NCBI GenBank assembly: GCA_949775045.1 | Contig: OX459106.1 | Coordinates: forward strand, 1,325,727-1,389,726 | Length of the DNA stretch: 64,000 nt | Direction of reading: 5' to 3' | Source of the DNA: Metridium senile | Lineage: Eukaryota; Cnidaria; Anthozoa; Actiniaria; Metridiidae | Shown here: in pieces, positions 10,496-21,410 of the stretch | How the letters are laid out: the number at the start of each line of letters is the position of its first letter | Position numbering within the stretch: the stretch's first letter is position 1 | Notes under the pieces: model-generated | What the model was told of the DNA's origin: nothing | Databases searched by the model: none | Seen by the model: the letters and a program-made list of their open reading frames with translations, nothing else | Translations under genes and position numbers: made by a program

Positions 10496-13039
10496 AATGA
10501 TATGATGATGATTATGGTGATGATGCATGATGATGATGATAATGATATGATGATGATGATAATGATATGATGATGATTATGGTGATGATGCATGATGATG
10601 ATGATAATGATATGATGATGATGATAATGATATGATGATGATTATGGTGATGATGCATGATGATGATGATAATGATATGATGATGATGATAATGATATGA
10701 TGATGATTATGGTGATGATGCATGATGATGATGATAATGATATGATGATGATTATGGTGATGATGCATGATGATGATGATGATGATGATAATGATATGAT
10801 GATGATTATGGTGATGATGCATGATGATGATGATAATGATATGATGATGATGATAATGATATGATGATGATGATAATGATATGATGATGATTATGGTGAT
10901 GATGCATGATGATGATGATAATGATATGATGATGATTATGGTGATGATGCATGATGATGATGATAATGATATGATGATGATTATGGTGATTAAATGGCGG
11001 TAATGATAATCATGATGAATGTGATGACGGTGTATGATGATAATGATAAAGGTGATTATAATAAATGATGGTGATGATGATTGTGATCAGATGGCTTTGA
11101 TGATGATAATGCTTGTATTGATGATGATGGTTATGGTGATGGTTATGATGATGATGGTTATGATGATGATGGTTATTATGATGGTTATGATCGATGATGA
11201 TGGTTATGATGATGATGGTTATTATGATGGTTATGATCGATGATGATGGTTATGATGATGATGGTTATTATGATGGTTAAGATTATGATGGTTAAGATGA
11301 TGGTTATATGATGATGATGGTTATGGTGATGATGATGATGATGGTGGTGGTGATGATGATGATGATGATGATGGTTATGATGATGATGATGATGCCGGAT
11401 GGTGATGATGATTGTGATTATGGTGGTTATGATGATAATAATATTAGTGATGGTGACAATAACTTTTGTAATAGGGATAATTACATTAGTCATGATGGTA
11501 ATGAAAACAGTGATTATTATTATGATTATAATGTTGATATTAATGATGATGATAATGTGTTGATGATAATAATTATGTGATGTTGATAATGGTGATGATG
11601 ATGATTATCATAATGTGATGTTGATATTAATGATGTAATGATGATAATGGTGGTTATGATTGTGGTTGTGACGATGATAATTACGATTATGATAGTGAAC
11701 ATCCAATGTTATGTGATGATCGAATTATGATGATCTGGATGGATCACATTCATATAGCAGAACATGAGCCTTTCATCCACAAATCGATGTTAATCAGTAC
11801 CCACTTGGTACATATTCCCGGGGGGTGTACTCCCCTTGTCCAAGTGATAGGGGTGATCGGCGTACCCGGCTTTTAGGGTCCTGGCTCAAAACTCAGTTAC
11901 GTAACATGATTCCGCACCTGTAAGGTTGTTTTTTACTCTGCTTTGTTGCTAAAAGTAAGCTTGGCTGGCAAAAACATCGCACAGCCATACCCTCAGACGA
12001 TGTACTCGGGGGGTGAAATGACGGGGGGTGGGGGGTGGGGTTAGGGAGGTCCGACGGAGCTTCATATTGCAGCCCCCCCAAAAATACTCAAACCTGAAAT
12101 TTTACACCCCAAAAAATACATGGCATGCAAATTTCGAACCCAAAAAAATCCAAGACATAAATACCTCAAAACTGATTTATTGATTGAATTGATATATGGT
12201 GATTCTTTACGGAACTCACGCCTTGCTGAAAACAATTTCAAACGAATTTTCTGATACACGGATACTCGGAGATGTGAAAACCCCCCAAAAATACTCTGGT
12301 TTCTTTTTAAGACCTAAAAAAAACGTGGCAGGTCTCAGACCCAAAACGAAAATTGTCAACCCCAACAAAATACGTCGGACCTTACCGTCATCTTACCCCC
12401 TGAGTACATCGCCTGGGGCCATACCTTTTAGGGGTTGAAATCAACAAGGCTTTAACAGTTATTTTTGTCTGTGCGTACCTTCTTGGATTTCAGTTGTTTC
12501 CAAAACCTCAGCTGATCACCCCTACCACTTGGACAAAGGGAGTAACCCCCGGGTATACACCCTTTCCGAGAAACTTTGTCACCCGTGAAGTGAAAAGCCT
12601 ACAAGCTAGTAGCGCAGGGGATTATGGGTAACCTATGTATACTTTATTAGAACGCAGGGATTTCATGGCCATATTGCTACACTAGTCAATGTTATTGAGA
12701 AATGTCCGTTCAAACAACAGGAAAGACGTTCCGAATGCACATTTAGTTTCTGAACTGATCCATGATCCTTTGCGCCACTAGCTTGTGTGCTTTTCACGGG
12801 TGACAAACTTTCTCGGAAAGGGTGTATATTCCTATTGATATCAATTGTTTGTACATACATATATAGGATATGAGAGAGGCAGCACAGACTCCTTAAATAC
12901 TACAAATACAAAGTCATGTAACGGACAATACCAACCGCCTGACCCATTGGTAACAGATACAACACCCGACAGCTCCAATACAACACAAACTAGAGAACGA
13001 AAAATCGGGGAGGATAACGATCAGGCAACTAAATTGTAA
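5932..13039 (+). CDS. aquaglyceroporin (AQP3/7/9/10 type), multi-exon gene
   Basis: This is a plasma-membrane channel of the MIP family, expected to pass water, glycerol and other small uncharged solutes. Exons, all with AG/GT borders and matching phases, are 5917-6000, 6185-6311, 7092-7229, 8006-8124, 8728-8945 and 9697-9857, then a terminal exon at 12867-13039 or 14532-14590. Counting from the ATG at 5932, the first pore motif is [11 protein letters not shown] (NPA at 70-72) and the second is [10 protein letters not shown] (NPA at 202-204). The Asp after NPAR (206) and the long loop E region with [11 protein letters not shown] (128-138) are hallmarks of the glycerol-permeable subfamily. The last membrane segment ends at IEMHH. 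The body is 278 residues, which fits family length. The 5917 acceptor joins in frame (VKLKD before the Met), so an upstream first exon may supply the true start. Without splicing at 9857 the frame stops at 9865 after Gly-Asn. No ortholog number can be assigned from the sequence alone. Confidence 0.94.
6739..7060 (+). repeat. (ACCATC)n hexanucleotide array
   Basis: Over 50 nearly perfect hexamers, preceded by CAT-type repeats from about 6590, fill the end of aquaporin intron 2. The array stops about 30 bp before the acceptor of the exon carrying the first NPA motif. Confidence 0.95.
7281..7760 (+). repeat. three tandem copies of a 164-175 bp unit
   Basis: Units contain GATAGAGCAGACTTC, GTGTGCGTGCCTCGCCGCG and CATAGTCATACGGAATC. 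The block lies in aquaporin intron 3. The sequence just before it (CACTGCAAAAACGGCTGAG) is the terminus of the MITE at 46678-46944. Confidence 0.85.
7781..7975. mobile_element. MITE of the CCCTTCACAGTTCCCTGCGCC family
   Basis: Inverted arms (GGCCTTTGCATCGAAGCGAG ... CTCGCTTCGATG) of about 80 bp flank a short centre. Larger relatives lie at 49985-50417 and 55895-56305. This copy lacks the inner element those two carry. Confidence 0.75.
8302..8620 (-). repeat. about 3-4 copies of a 90-96 bp repeat in aquaporin intron 4
   Basis: Unit: AAACTAGCGAGTAAACTAGT, GATATAAACGATAGGTAAT, TTGTAACACCGTAAAAAAT. The same unit appears once at 9094-9180 and as a clean four-copy array of 95 bp on the other strand at 36171-36540, where it follows the hammerhead-like motif. 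Confidence 0.85.
8946..9696. repeat. aquaporin intron 5: degenerate ATGA/ATGG repeat with a fold-back repeat
   Basis: Irregular GATGGATGAATG repeats surround a near-perfect palindrome at about 9180-9325. Its two arms each carry the CCGACGAAGGGCTAAAGC motif in opposite orientations. Confidence 0.8.
9262..9310 (+). ncRNA. hammerhead-ribozyme-like core in a repeat (candidate)
   Basis: The order of parts matches a type I hammerhead: ACT (stem I strand), CCGACGA (core; consensus CUGANGA, so position 4 is C not U), GGGC-TAAA-GCTC (stem II), GAAA, palindromic ACGT (a stem III that could pair between two molecules), C, then AGT (pairs with ACT). Penelope-like elements and retrozymes are known to carry such minimal dimer-forming hammerheads. 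Related copies are near 36117-36150 (+) and 52509-52565 (-). Activity is doubtful because of the core change. Confidence 0.4.
9866..11700. repeat. complex GAT/ATG microsatellite in the last aquaporin intron
   Basis: From 9866 to about 10990 a higher-order unit recurs (ATGCATGATGATGATG ... TAATGATATGATGATG ... ATTATGGTGATG) with variable numbers of GAT triplets. From 11000 to 11700 it decays into irregular GAT/GGTTAT repeats. Confidence 0.95.
11809..12560. mobile_element. inverted-repeat element with ACTCCCTTTGTCCAAGT ends
   Basis: Inverted termini of about 45 bp (TGTACTCCCCTTGTCCAAGTG left, CACTTGGACAAAGGGAGTAA right) bound about 750 bp without a convincing protein. Fragments of the family occur near 4800, 17230-17290 and 37900-38180. 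Confidence 0.7.
12558..12826. mobile_element. MITE with CACCCTTTCCGAGAAACTTT ends
   Basis: Inverted arms of about 55 bp (CCTTTCCGAGAAACTTTGTC and its inverse) flank about 150 bp. It abuts the previous element and ends about 40 bp before aquaporin exon 7a. TA flanks are possible. Confidence 0.75.
12867..13039 (+). CDS. candidate terminal exon 7a of the aquaglyceroporin
   Basis: The acceptor ACATATATAG precedes GATATGAG. Joined to the phase-1 donor at 9857 it reads on in frame for 57 codons of hydrophilic Thr/Asn/Asp-rich cytoplasmic tail and stops at 13039. The C-terminus Ala-Thr-Lys-Leu fits a class I PDZ ligand (S/T-x-hydrophobic). The acceptor lacks a strong pyrimidine tract and no polyadenylation signal is obvious nearby, so this joining is inferred from phase and composition. 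Confidence 0.5.
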
Positions 13040-13079
13040 AGTCTGCACCTTAGGTTTACTGTGGGTTATTGTATAATTT

Positions 13080-13650
13080 TTAATTGGGTTCCATGTAGTT
13101 TATATGGATTCATTCGAGTTTGGGATCCCTGTGGTTTACAATAATCCTTGGTTGCTTTATATGTTTGAGTTTACAGTTTGAGTTTTTTGTCTGGGATCCC
13201 TGTGGTTTAAATAGGATTTATCAGTCTGAGTTTGGGATCCCTGTGGTTTACAATAATCCTTGGTTGTTTTATATGTTTGAGTTTACAGTTTGAGTTTTTT
13301 GTCTGGGATCCCTGTGGTTTAAATAGGATTTATCAGTCTGAGTTTGGGATCCCTGTGTTTTGAATATGATTTGTCAGAATTTTGCGGTTTAAAGATATAT
13401 TTTTATTAATTACTGTCAGTGCGAGTTTGGAATCCCTGTGTTTTAAATATGATTCACAAGTTTGGGTTCCCTGTTGTTTAATTAATATTTTTCAAGTCAG
13501 AGTTTGGGATCCCTGTGTTTTAATTATGATTCATTTGAGTTAGGGATCCCTGTTGTTTAATTAATATTTTTCAATACAGTCGGAGTTTGGGATCTCTGTG
13601 TTTTATAATTAATTATGATTCATTTGAGTTTGGGATCCCTGTGGTCTTCT
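13080..13650 (+). repeat. tandem GTTTGGGATCCCTGTG repeat
   Basis: About a dozen diverged copies of a 40-80 bp unit with the core GTTTGGGATCCCTGTGGTTT, directly downstream of candidate exon 7a. Confidence 0.85.
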
Positions 13651-13965
13651 AAACTTTGGCCGGTTGTCTATAAAAAGACATTTTCAATGACTTCTCAAAA
13701 TTTCTTATTAAATATTTATTATGTTTATATGGCATGTGATTGTCTGGGTGTATGAAGTCTTGAGAAAGACTGCCAGAGTTTATCTACATCTATTTCAACA
13801 AGGTTAGCGGTTTTGTTGCATACCAAGCCCGAAATGCACTATGGATGATATAAATTCAAGCAGCAAACGGTCACAACAATATGTAACATATTTTGGTAAG
13901 CAACATGCAGCATGCAAACCAACCAGTCCATCTTTAATTTCACTACACTGTCACACTACTTAAGA

Positions 13966-14150
13966 AATATAAAACGGCGCGCGTGTCTATGTACTGTGAT
14001 ATAAACACGCTGGGAGATGTAGAGCACGAGAGAAGCAAGCTTAGAAACACGAGCGCAGAGTGTTTCTTTTGCTTCTTGCGTGCTCTACATCTCCCAGCGT
14101 GTTTATATCACAGTACATAGACACAAGCGGCCGTTTTATATTTCTTTTAT
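13966..14150. mobile_element. long hairpin / fold-back MITE
   Basis: Arms of about 80 bp (for example GATATAAACACGCTGGGAGA and its exact inverse) surround a short loop near 14050. Confidence 0.8.
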
Positions 14151-14531
14151 GACATTTTTTCTCAAAAAAAAATGCAGAAAAAACTTTTCTACCGTCATTT
14201 TCATTCTCTGTTCTCTCATATAGACATGGCCATCAACCAATCAGAGCGCGCGTTAGATACCAAAAATTTTATAATGCATTATAACATCTGAATTCAAGTT
14301 TGTTTTTAAACAATCTTATACAAATATATATTGATATGACAATGTACATTGATATTATTTTGATGTTTTTTATCATTTTGATCTGTAAAATAATAACTAT
14401 TTTAAAATATACAAAACAAGTGTAATACATATAGTTTATAATTTGAAGTTATTTTATACGTAAAAGAATTAAAGAGCTTTTTAAAACTTAAAAGAAGGTC
14501 AATTAAATGTATAACTTGCTTGTTGTTTCAG

Positions 14532-14590
14532 GTTTCAGGAGTGGGACAAAATTCTTTAACCCTCCATATGTGCAAATAGTAGAATCATGA
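14532..14590 (+). CDS. candidate alternative terminal exon 7b of the aquaglyceroporin
   Basis: A strong acceptor (TGCTTGTTGTTTCAG) precedes 59 bp that are also in phase with the donor at 9857. It encodes a short tail beginning FRSGTKFFNPP and ending IVES before TGA. The tail has no PDZ-type end. It competes with exon 7a; the total protein would be about 296 residues. Confidence 0.4.
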
Positions 14591-15404
14591 ACATGTTCAT
14601 CATCATAACAATCACCTTTAATTTATCATCATGATATCTTCTTCATCATTATCATAACCACCAACATCTCCATCACCATGACAACCCACATCATTACCAC
14701 CATCATCATCGTTACTATAACCATCACCATTATCGTCATCATCATCATCATCGATCATCATAATTTTCAAGTTTCTTAAGATCTTTTAATATCATAAATA
14801 TTTGTTCTAGCATTTACATTTTCATTGACCTGATTTATAAAAAGTTAGGGTTAGAGTTCATATTTTGCAATAGTCCTTCTCACAGTTCATGTCCACAACC
14901 TCAGCCTCGATAGAGTGTAATATATTCTTAATAATTTGACTACAGCACAAGGTAATTTAAGGAATGTACACATTATACACCACTTCCATAAATACCATAA
15001 TATGTAGCGGAAAATGATTTTTCAAGAAAACATATATTTTAATAAGTTTTAGCACTGTCATATGAAAGAACCACCTGAAATAGGCATGTTTGGAAGGTTT
15101 TGATGCTTTGGCTAAAATACCAAAGAAGTTATTCTCAATGAAAAATGTAGAGATTTGTATGTAATTTTCTGCTGAAGCCTTTGATGCCTCGTTTTGGTGT
15201 TTTTCTGATTTTCAAACTATTATAGTTTCTTGTAAATTTAATTGTTTTTTTCTCAAACTTTTACAAGTTATTGTTATGGTGAATGTCTATCATATGATAG
15301 CTTTCTTTTTCTTAAAACATCAATTTTAAAAATTATGATAATTAGTGGTGGCCATTCATGAAAGTCATCTATCAAACAAATATTGAAAGTTACACTTAAA
15401 AATT
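14591..15404. other. no gene recognised
   Basis: CAT-type microsatellite at about 14595-14760, then AT-rich unique sequence. Nothing further can be supported. Confidence 0.5.
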
Positions 15405-16155
15405 CATTGCTGTATAGTCAAATTCTAAAGAATATATTATACACTATCAAGGCTGAGTTTGTTCTTCAAAATTCCCCAGACTGTAGTTAAATTCTAAAGT
15501 ATATTTTACACGTTATCAAGGCTGAGGTTGTTCTTCAAAATTCCCCAGGCTGTAGTCAAATTCTAAAGAATATATTATACACTATCAAGGCTGAGGTTGT
15601 TCTTCAAAATTCCCCAGGCTGTAGTTAAATTCTAAAGAATATATTATACACTATCAAGGCTGAGGTTGTTCTTCAAAATTCCCCAGGCTGTAGTTAAATT
15701 CTAAAGTATATTTTACACGCTATTAAGGCTGAGGTTGTTCTTCAAAATTCCCCAGGCTGTAGTTAAATTCTAAAGTATATTTTACACGCTATTAAGGCTG
15801 AGGTTGTTCTTCAAAATTCCCCAGGCTGTAGTTAAATTCTAAAGTATATTTTACACGCTATTAAGGCTGAGGTTGTTCTTCAAAATTCCCCAGGCTGTAG
15901 TTAAATTCTAAAGTATATTTTACACGCTATTAAGGCTGAGGTTGTTCTTCAAAATTCCCCAGGCTGTAGTTAAATTCTAAAGTATATTTTACACGCTATT
16001 AAGGCTGAGGTTGTTCTTCAAAATTCCCCAGGCTGTAGTTAAATTCTAAAGTATATTTTACACGCTATTAAGGCTGAGGTTGTTCTTCAAAATTCCCCAG
16101 GCTGTAGTTAAATTCTAAAGTATATTTTACACGCTATCAAGGCTGAGGTTGTTCG
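15405..16155 (+). repeat. 69-bp minisatellite, about 11 copies
   Basis: Unit begins GGCTGAGGTTGTTCTTCAAA and includes CCCCAGGCTGTAGTTAAATT. Inner copies are almost identical; outer copies carry ATTATACACTATCAAGG variants, as expected for unequal crossing-over. Confidence 0.95.
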
Positions 16156-16373
16156 ATGGGAACTGTGAAAAGGTCTAATACAAATAAAAATTAAAATGTG
16201 TTATTTGGTTTACATATAATATAGTCAATCTCATACCCAGAGCCTGTGTAACTCTTGGCCAGCAGTGCAGAGCAACAGAAGGCTTGTAATATTAACTCAG
16301 TGCTGGTGGCCAAGAGTAACGTGGGCTCTGGATACGAGAGTAGGAACCATTTTGTATTGTAATATGTCAGTTA

Positions 16374-19300
16374 CTATTCATCCATTCGTTCGTGGTACTG
16401 TCCCAGCTGGCTTGGTCCACACATCATATTAACTGGTAAGGCCTCATCTGCATGAATACAAAAATATCATGGTATCAGCTTACGACCGCTTTTATTGTGA
16501 TGCGCACAACAGAGTTTCTCTTCTGTCAATGAAACACAATTTGTCTACACATTTAACAAACAATTAAATAATGAGAAATACAGTCAATGTCATTACAGTG
16601 CGAATCAAAAAACTGTGGGCACCTAGAAATATTTTAGAAACCGTTTATTAATCATTGAACAACTCAGAAACAACTATATCACCGCAAGACCTTTGACTGA
16701 TGTGTAGTATGATAAACTTTTTGTAGTTAGAGTTGTTTGTGAGTTGTTCGACGAACAATAAACGATTTCTAAAGTATTTCTAGGTGCCCACGGTTTTGTG
16801 ATTCGCACTGTAACATTGTCCACCAAAAAAGACATTAACATTAAAAGAAATGTCACGTGACACAACCTAAGTTTGCTCTTAATGCTCAATACTCGACAAC
16901 ATAGGCTAGAACCTTGCTATGTATGTTACACCCAATTCAAATCTTTAATTTGGGAATATGATTCTTTGTTTTATGTATTTCATTGTCCCATGGAAAATGT
17001 TTTGAAGAAAACTATATTTTTATTTTATTGGACTCCTTAAGAAAGTGGATCACTCGACGGACGGTTTTGAAAATGACCCTAAAAGGTATGCATAAATTAA
17101 CTCAGATACTGATTTCAGACCCTAAAAGGTACGACCACATTAAAAAAATGTTCAATATGTATAATCTTCAGTTCGAAAACTGACCCTAAAAGGTACTGTG
17201 GCAGTTCTTGACCCTAAAAGGTACGCGAGGGTCTTAATTTTCACCCTAAAAGTCCGTCGAGCACCCCTATCCATTTTCTAAGGGAGTCCCCTGCGAGGAG
17301 AATTACAGGGCGTAGCCCCAATTGACATCCAACCCCTAAAATGTTTTATTCCTAGAGTTATTGAATTGGGTGGAAACAACATAGCATATTAGCCGATTTG
17401 ATCTCTTGAACATAGATTTTATCATTTTTTTTACATTTTCATTATATATAACTCATTATACACTTAATCAGAATGTTGAATTATATGATGGTATTTGAAT
17501 AGACTTTTAAGGTAGTTTTGGATACTTAGATTTCTTCAATGACATTTTTTATAAATCTTGTCCTTTATAGATCATTGTTAGGCAAGTCAAAAAACGTGAA
17601 CAAATATTGGGGTCACCGTATTGGTTATAGAGTTATAAGATATAGTAAAAGTAGGTATTTGCAATAATTTTCGCTGATTTGCTCAAAAGTACCTATTCAA
17701 AGCAGTCTAGAGAATGCGAACGTATTTTGCTAGGAAAAGCATAAGATTTTATCAAACAATCTAGATCTAAGGTTTATCTAACATTTTCCGTCATAAAAAT
17801 CATTAAATCACTTCCAAATATGGGTACAACATGAACGTTTGATGCTCTACAGTACAAGTTCTAAGAATAATTCCTCAGCAGAGATTCTAACTTAATATTA
17901 AATGATCAATCTTACCTATTCGTTTGGGTTTTGTAAGACCAAGGTTTTCCATTATTTTCAGAAATTCTAGTTTGCTTTTTGTCAAACGTGGATTGTGTTT
18001 GAGTTCTTCTTCAACAGTAGTCGATGTTTGACCTGATTGAACATCACCAAAGCATATTCAACAAAGTACACAGAACAGAACAATGGAATAGAACAGGATA
18101 GGATAGAATGGAGTGGAGTAAAAAGTAAGTAGAATAGCTAGTTATAGAGTAGTGTAGAATATGATATAGTTGAGAGTCGAAGACAAGAGGATCAAAGAGA
18201 AGACAAGACAAGACAAGACAAGACAAGACAAGACAAGACAAGACAAGACAAGACAAGACAAGACAAGACAAGACAAGACAAGACAAGACAAGACAAGACA
18301 AGACAAGACAAGACAAGACAAGACAAGAGAATACAAGACAAGACAAGACAAGACAAGACAAGACAAGACAAGACAAGACAAGACAAGACAAGACAAGACA
18401 AGACAAGACAAGACAAGACAAGACAAGACAAGACAAGACAAGACAAGACAAGACAAGACAAGACAAGACAAGAGAATACAAGACAAGACAAGACAAGACA
18501 AGACAAGACAAGACAAGACAAGACAAGACAAGACAAGACAAGACAAGACAAGACAAGACAAGACAAGACAAGACAAGACAAGACAAGACAAGACAAGACA
18601 AGACAAGACAAGACAAGACAAGACAAGACAAGACAAGACAAGAGAATACAAGACAAGACAAGACAAGACAAGACAAGACAAGACAAGACAAGACAAGACA
18701 AGACAAGACAAGACAAGACAAGACAAGACAAGACAAGACAAGACAAGACAAGACAAGACAAGACAAGACAAGACAAGACAAGAGAGAGTCACCTACCGTT
18801 ATAATCGTGTGCAGGGTACAAGGCATAGTCTCCAGGCAAGGATAGAATATGGCTATGTACTGAGTCATACAGTTTTTCTGCACTTCCTAATAACAGAAAG
18901 TTATCTTGAGGTATACAGACTGAGGTAAAAAAGGGTGGCAAGGGTGGCCTAGCGTTGAGAGCGCTGGCCTCTCACTGTCGTGGTCCAGGTTCGAGTCACG
19001 GCTCAGGCATGGATTATAATTATGTGAGTTGAATTTGTTTGTTGTGTTCTCATGCCACAGAGTTTTTCTCCTGGTTTATCATGTTTTCTTCCCTCCTCAA
19101 AAATGAACATGTGAGCTGAATTGTGTACAAAATAATTAAACAAAGAGGTAGTGAGTGTGTTTCTGAGTCTCCCCCATTAGTAGGGCACACATGTCCAGTC
19201 TAGAAAAATTGAGGTCTACGTTAAAAAAAAAGTGATTTTTACAATATTTTCTTAATTTTCACCTTCTTGAAAGTCTGTCCGTCCACAAGCTCTTATTAGT

Positions 19301-21377
19301 AAAGCATCTCCCGTAAATGCCATCTTGTTAGCATGGTGGACAAATGTCATACATCCTGGTATATTAAAAGAAGCCTGTATTAATATACAATGTAGAGACT
19401 TAATACATGGGGGCTTGGAGATATGAAATTTATCTTGGAGTGTTTACCTCAATAGGGAACTTCAGATTTGACAACGAGTACGAGATTGAGTACGAGTACA
19501 AGTTTTGAAATTGGCCTTCTGTGTGTTGTTGATGATGAATTGTAGTCTTGTGTATAGATTGAGACACCAAATATATAAAAACAAGAAGTGGAATGTAATT
19601 CAGTATCAACAATACACACAAGGCCAATTTTAAAACTTGTACTCGTACTCAATCTTTCGGTACGAACCATTTGTATGTCCTGGTGTGGATCGTGCCTCTA
19701 CAGTCTACAAAACAAAAACAACAACAATGTAGAGTGCAAACAATATAACCGTGAAACAAGTAGTACTAATTAGTACTAAATAGTGCTAATAAAACAATAG
19801 AAAACAATAGAATTAGCATAAAATATCACTATTTAGTACTAATTATGTTGCACGCTTTTAATGTTTGTACTCTGTTAAAAGTTTTACTTTTATATATTAT
19901 ATGTAAGTAAATGTAATTATAATAGAGTGAAAACACTAAAACCATGAAATAAAAATTGAAAATAGTTGCTAACTAATAGTTTCTATTTACTAGTGACTAC
20001 ACCTATTTGCAAGAGAGTTGACATACGAAAAAGAACATTTGTATTTAGTGGGTTAGGAATAAAATAAACTCATCGGGTGATGAGCTTGGGTTTAGGTGCC
20101 TATATAAGTCATGGTTGACCCGCAAAGTCGCATTACCACAGTCCACCACCTGGCACCTGTCACACTGTCAGACAGTCAGTGAAATACTTACCTATGGATA
20201 AACTTACCATAAGGGATGGGTGGGATGGGTAAAAACACGCTTGAAAGAGCAACAAAGCTGCCAGAGCTAAGATCCGCAACGATCTAACGCATGTGAGCCC
20301 CTGCTATGCTAATGGGGCACCCCGGACACAAAAGAGACCACTGGCCAGCTACGCCTCGATTTTAACTTTGCCTAATTTACAATTAGCCACATTTAAAAGT
20401 ACAAAAGAAAGAGTTCAGCTTCAGTGATTATCTTTTGTACTTTTAATTTATTCCTAACACACTAAATACAAATGTTCTTTTTTCGTATGACAACTTTCTT
20501 GCAAGTAGGTATATTTAGTCACTATCATTCAACCAGAAACATCAATTAAACAAACTAGTACCCAGTCCTCTACTCGTTTCGTTACAGACCAATTTGTTCA
20601 CTAACCTGTTCACCAAACGTGATGTTCTGTTTGTCAGCAAGAAGTACATCAGCTTTGGCTCCGCTGACTTTTGATATCATACTTTTACAGCCAGTTAACT
20701 GCTTTAGGATACCAGTCCCTGTGATGTGGTCAGCATGGACATGAGTGTTGACTGAAATAATAATAATTGTCCATAATAAAAGTTAATGAAAATGATATGA
20801 TAATGATGAATAAGGTGATTGTGGTGTTGTTGATGATGATGGTGGCCAACCGGCTGGGCCAGTGGTGGTAATGACAATGGTGGTGGTGGTGATGATGAAT
20901 GATGATGATGATGATGGTAATGATGGTGGCCAGCCGGCCGCACCAGTGGTGGTAATGACAATGGTGGTGGTGGTGATGATGAATGATGATGATGATAAAT
21001 AAGCTAGGTGATTGTGGTGTCGATGGTGATGGTGATGGTGGTGGTGGTGATGGTAATAACAATGATGATGATGATGATGATAATAAATAAGCTAGGTGAT
21101 TGTGGTGTTGATGGTGATGGTGGTGATGATAAATTATGATGATGATGATGGTAATGGTGATGAATAAGGTGGTTGTGATGGTGGTGGTGATGGTAATGAC
21201 AATGGTGGTGATGATGAATGATGATGATGAATAAGATGATTGTGCTGTTGATGTTGATGATGGTGATGGTAATGCTGTTGCTGCTGCTGATGATGATGGA
21301 TAAGGTGATTGTGGTGTTAATGATGATGATGGTAATGATGATGGTGATGGTAATGACAGTGGTGATGATGATGAATT

Positions 21378-21410
<33 letters not shown>

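Noticed and set aside
18044..18928. Long open frames of Lys-Thr-Arg-Gln-Asp and Leu-Ser-Cys-Leu-Val repeats on both strands
   Set aside because: They are translations of the (AGACA)n array in an ETHE1 intron; every frame is open because the unit contains no stop.
19430..19530. ETHE1 exon reading [10 protein letters not shown] before the GCMTF exon
   Set aside because: It looked plausible but runs into a stop and lacks the TPGHT motif; the 37-nt exon at 19668-19704 supplies it with exact phase and splice sites.
20160..20345. U1 snRNA-like start (ATACTTACCT) 75 bp after TATATAAG
   Set aside because: Sequence after the first ten bases does not fit U1 stems or an Sm site; it is cargo of an inverted-repeat element and the match is probably chance.
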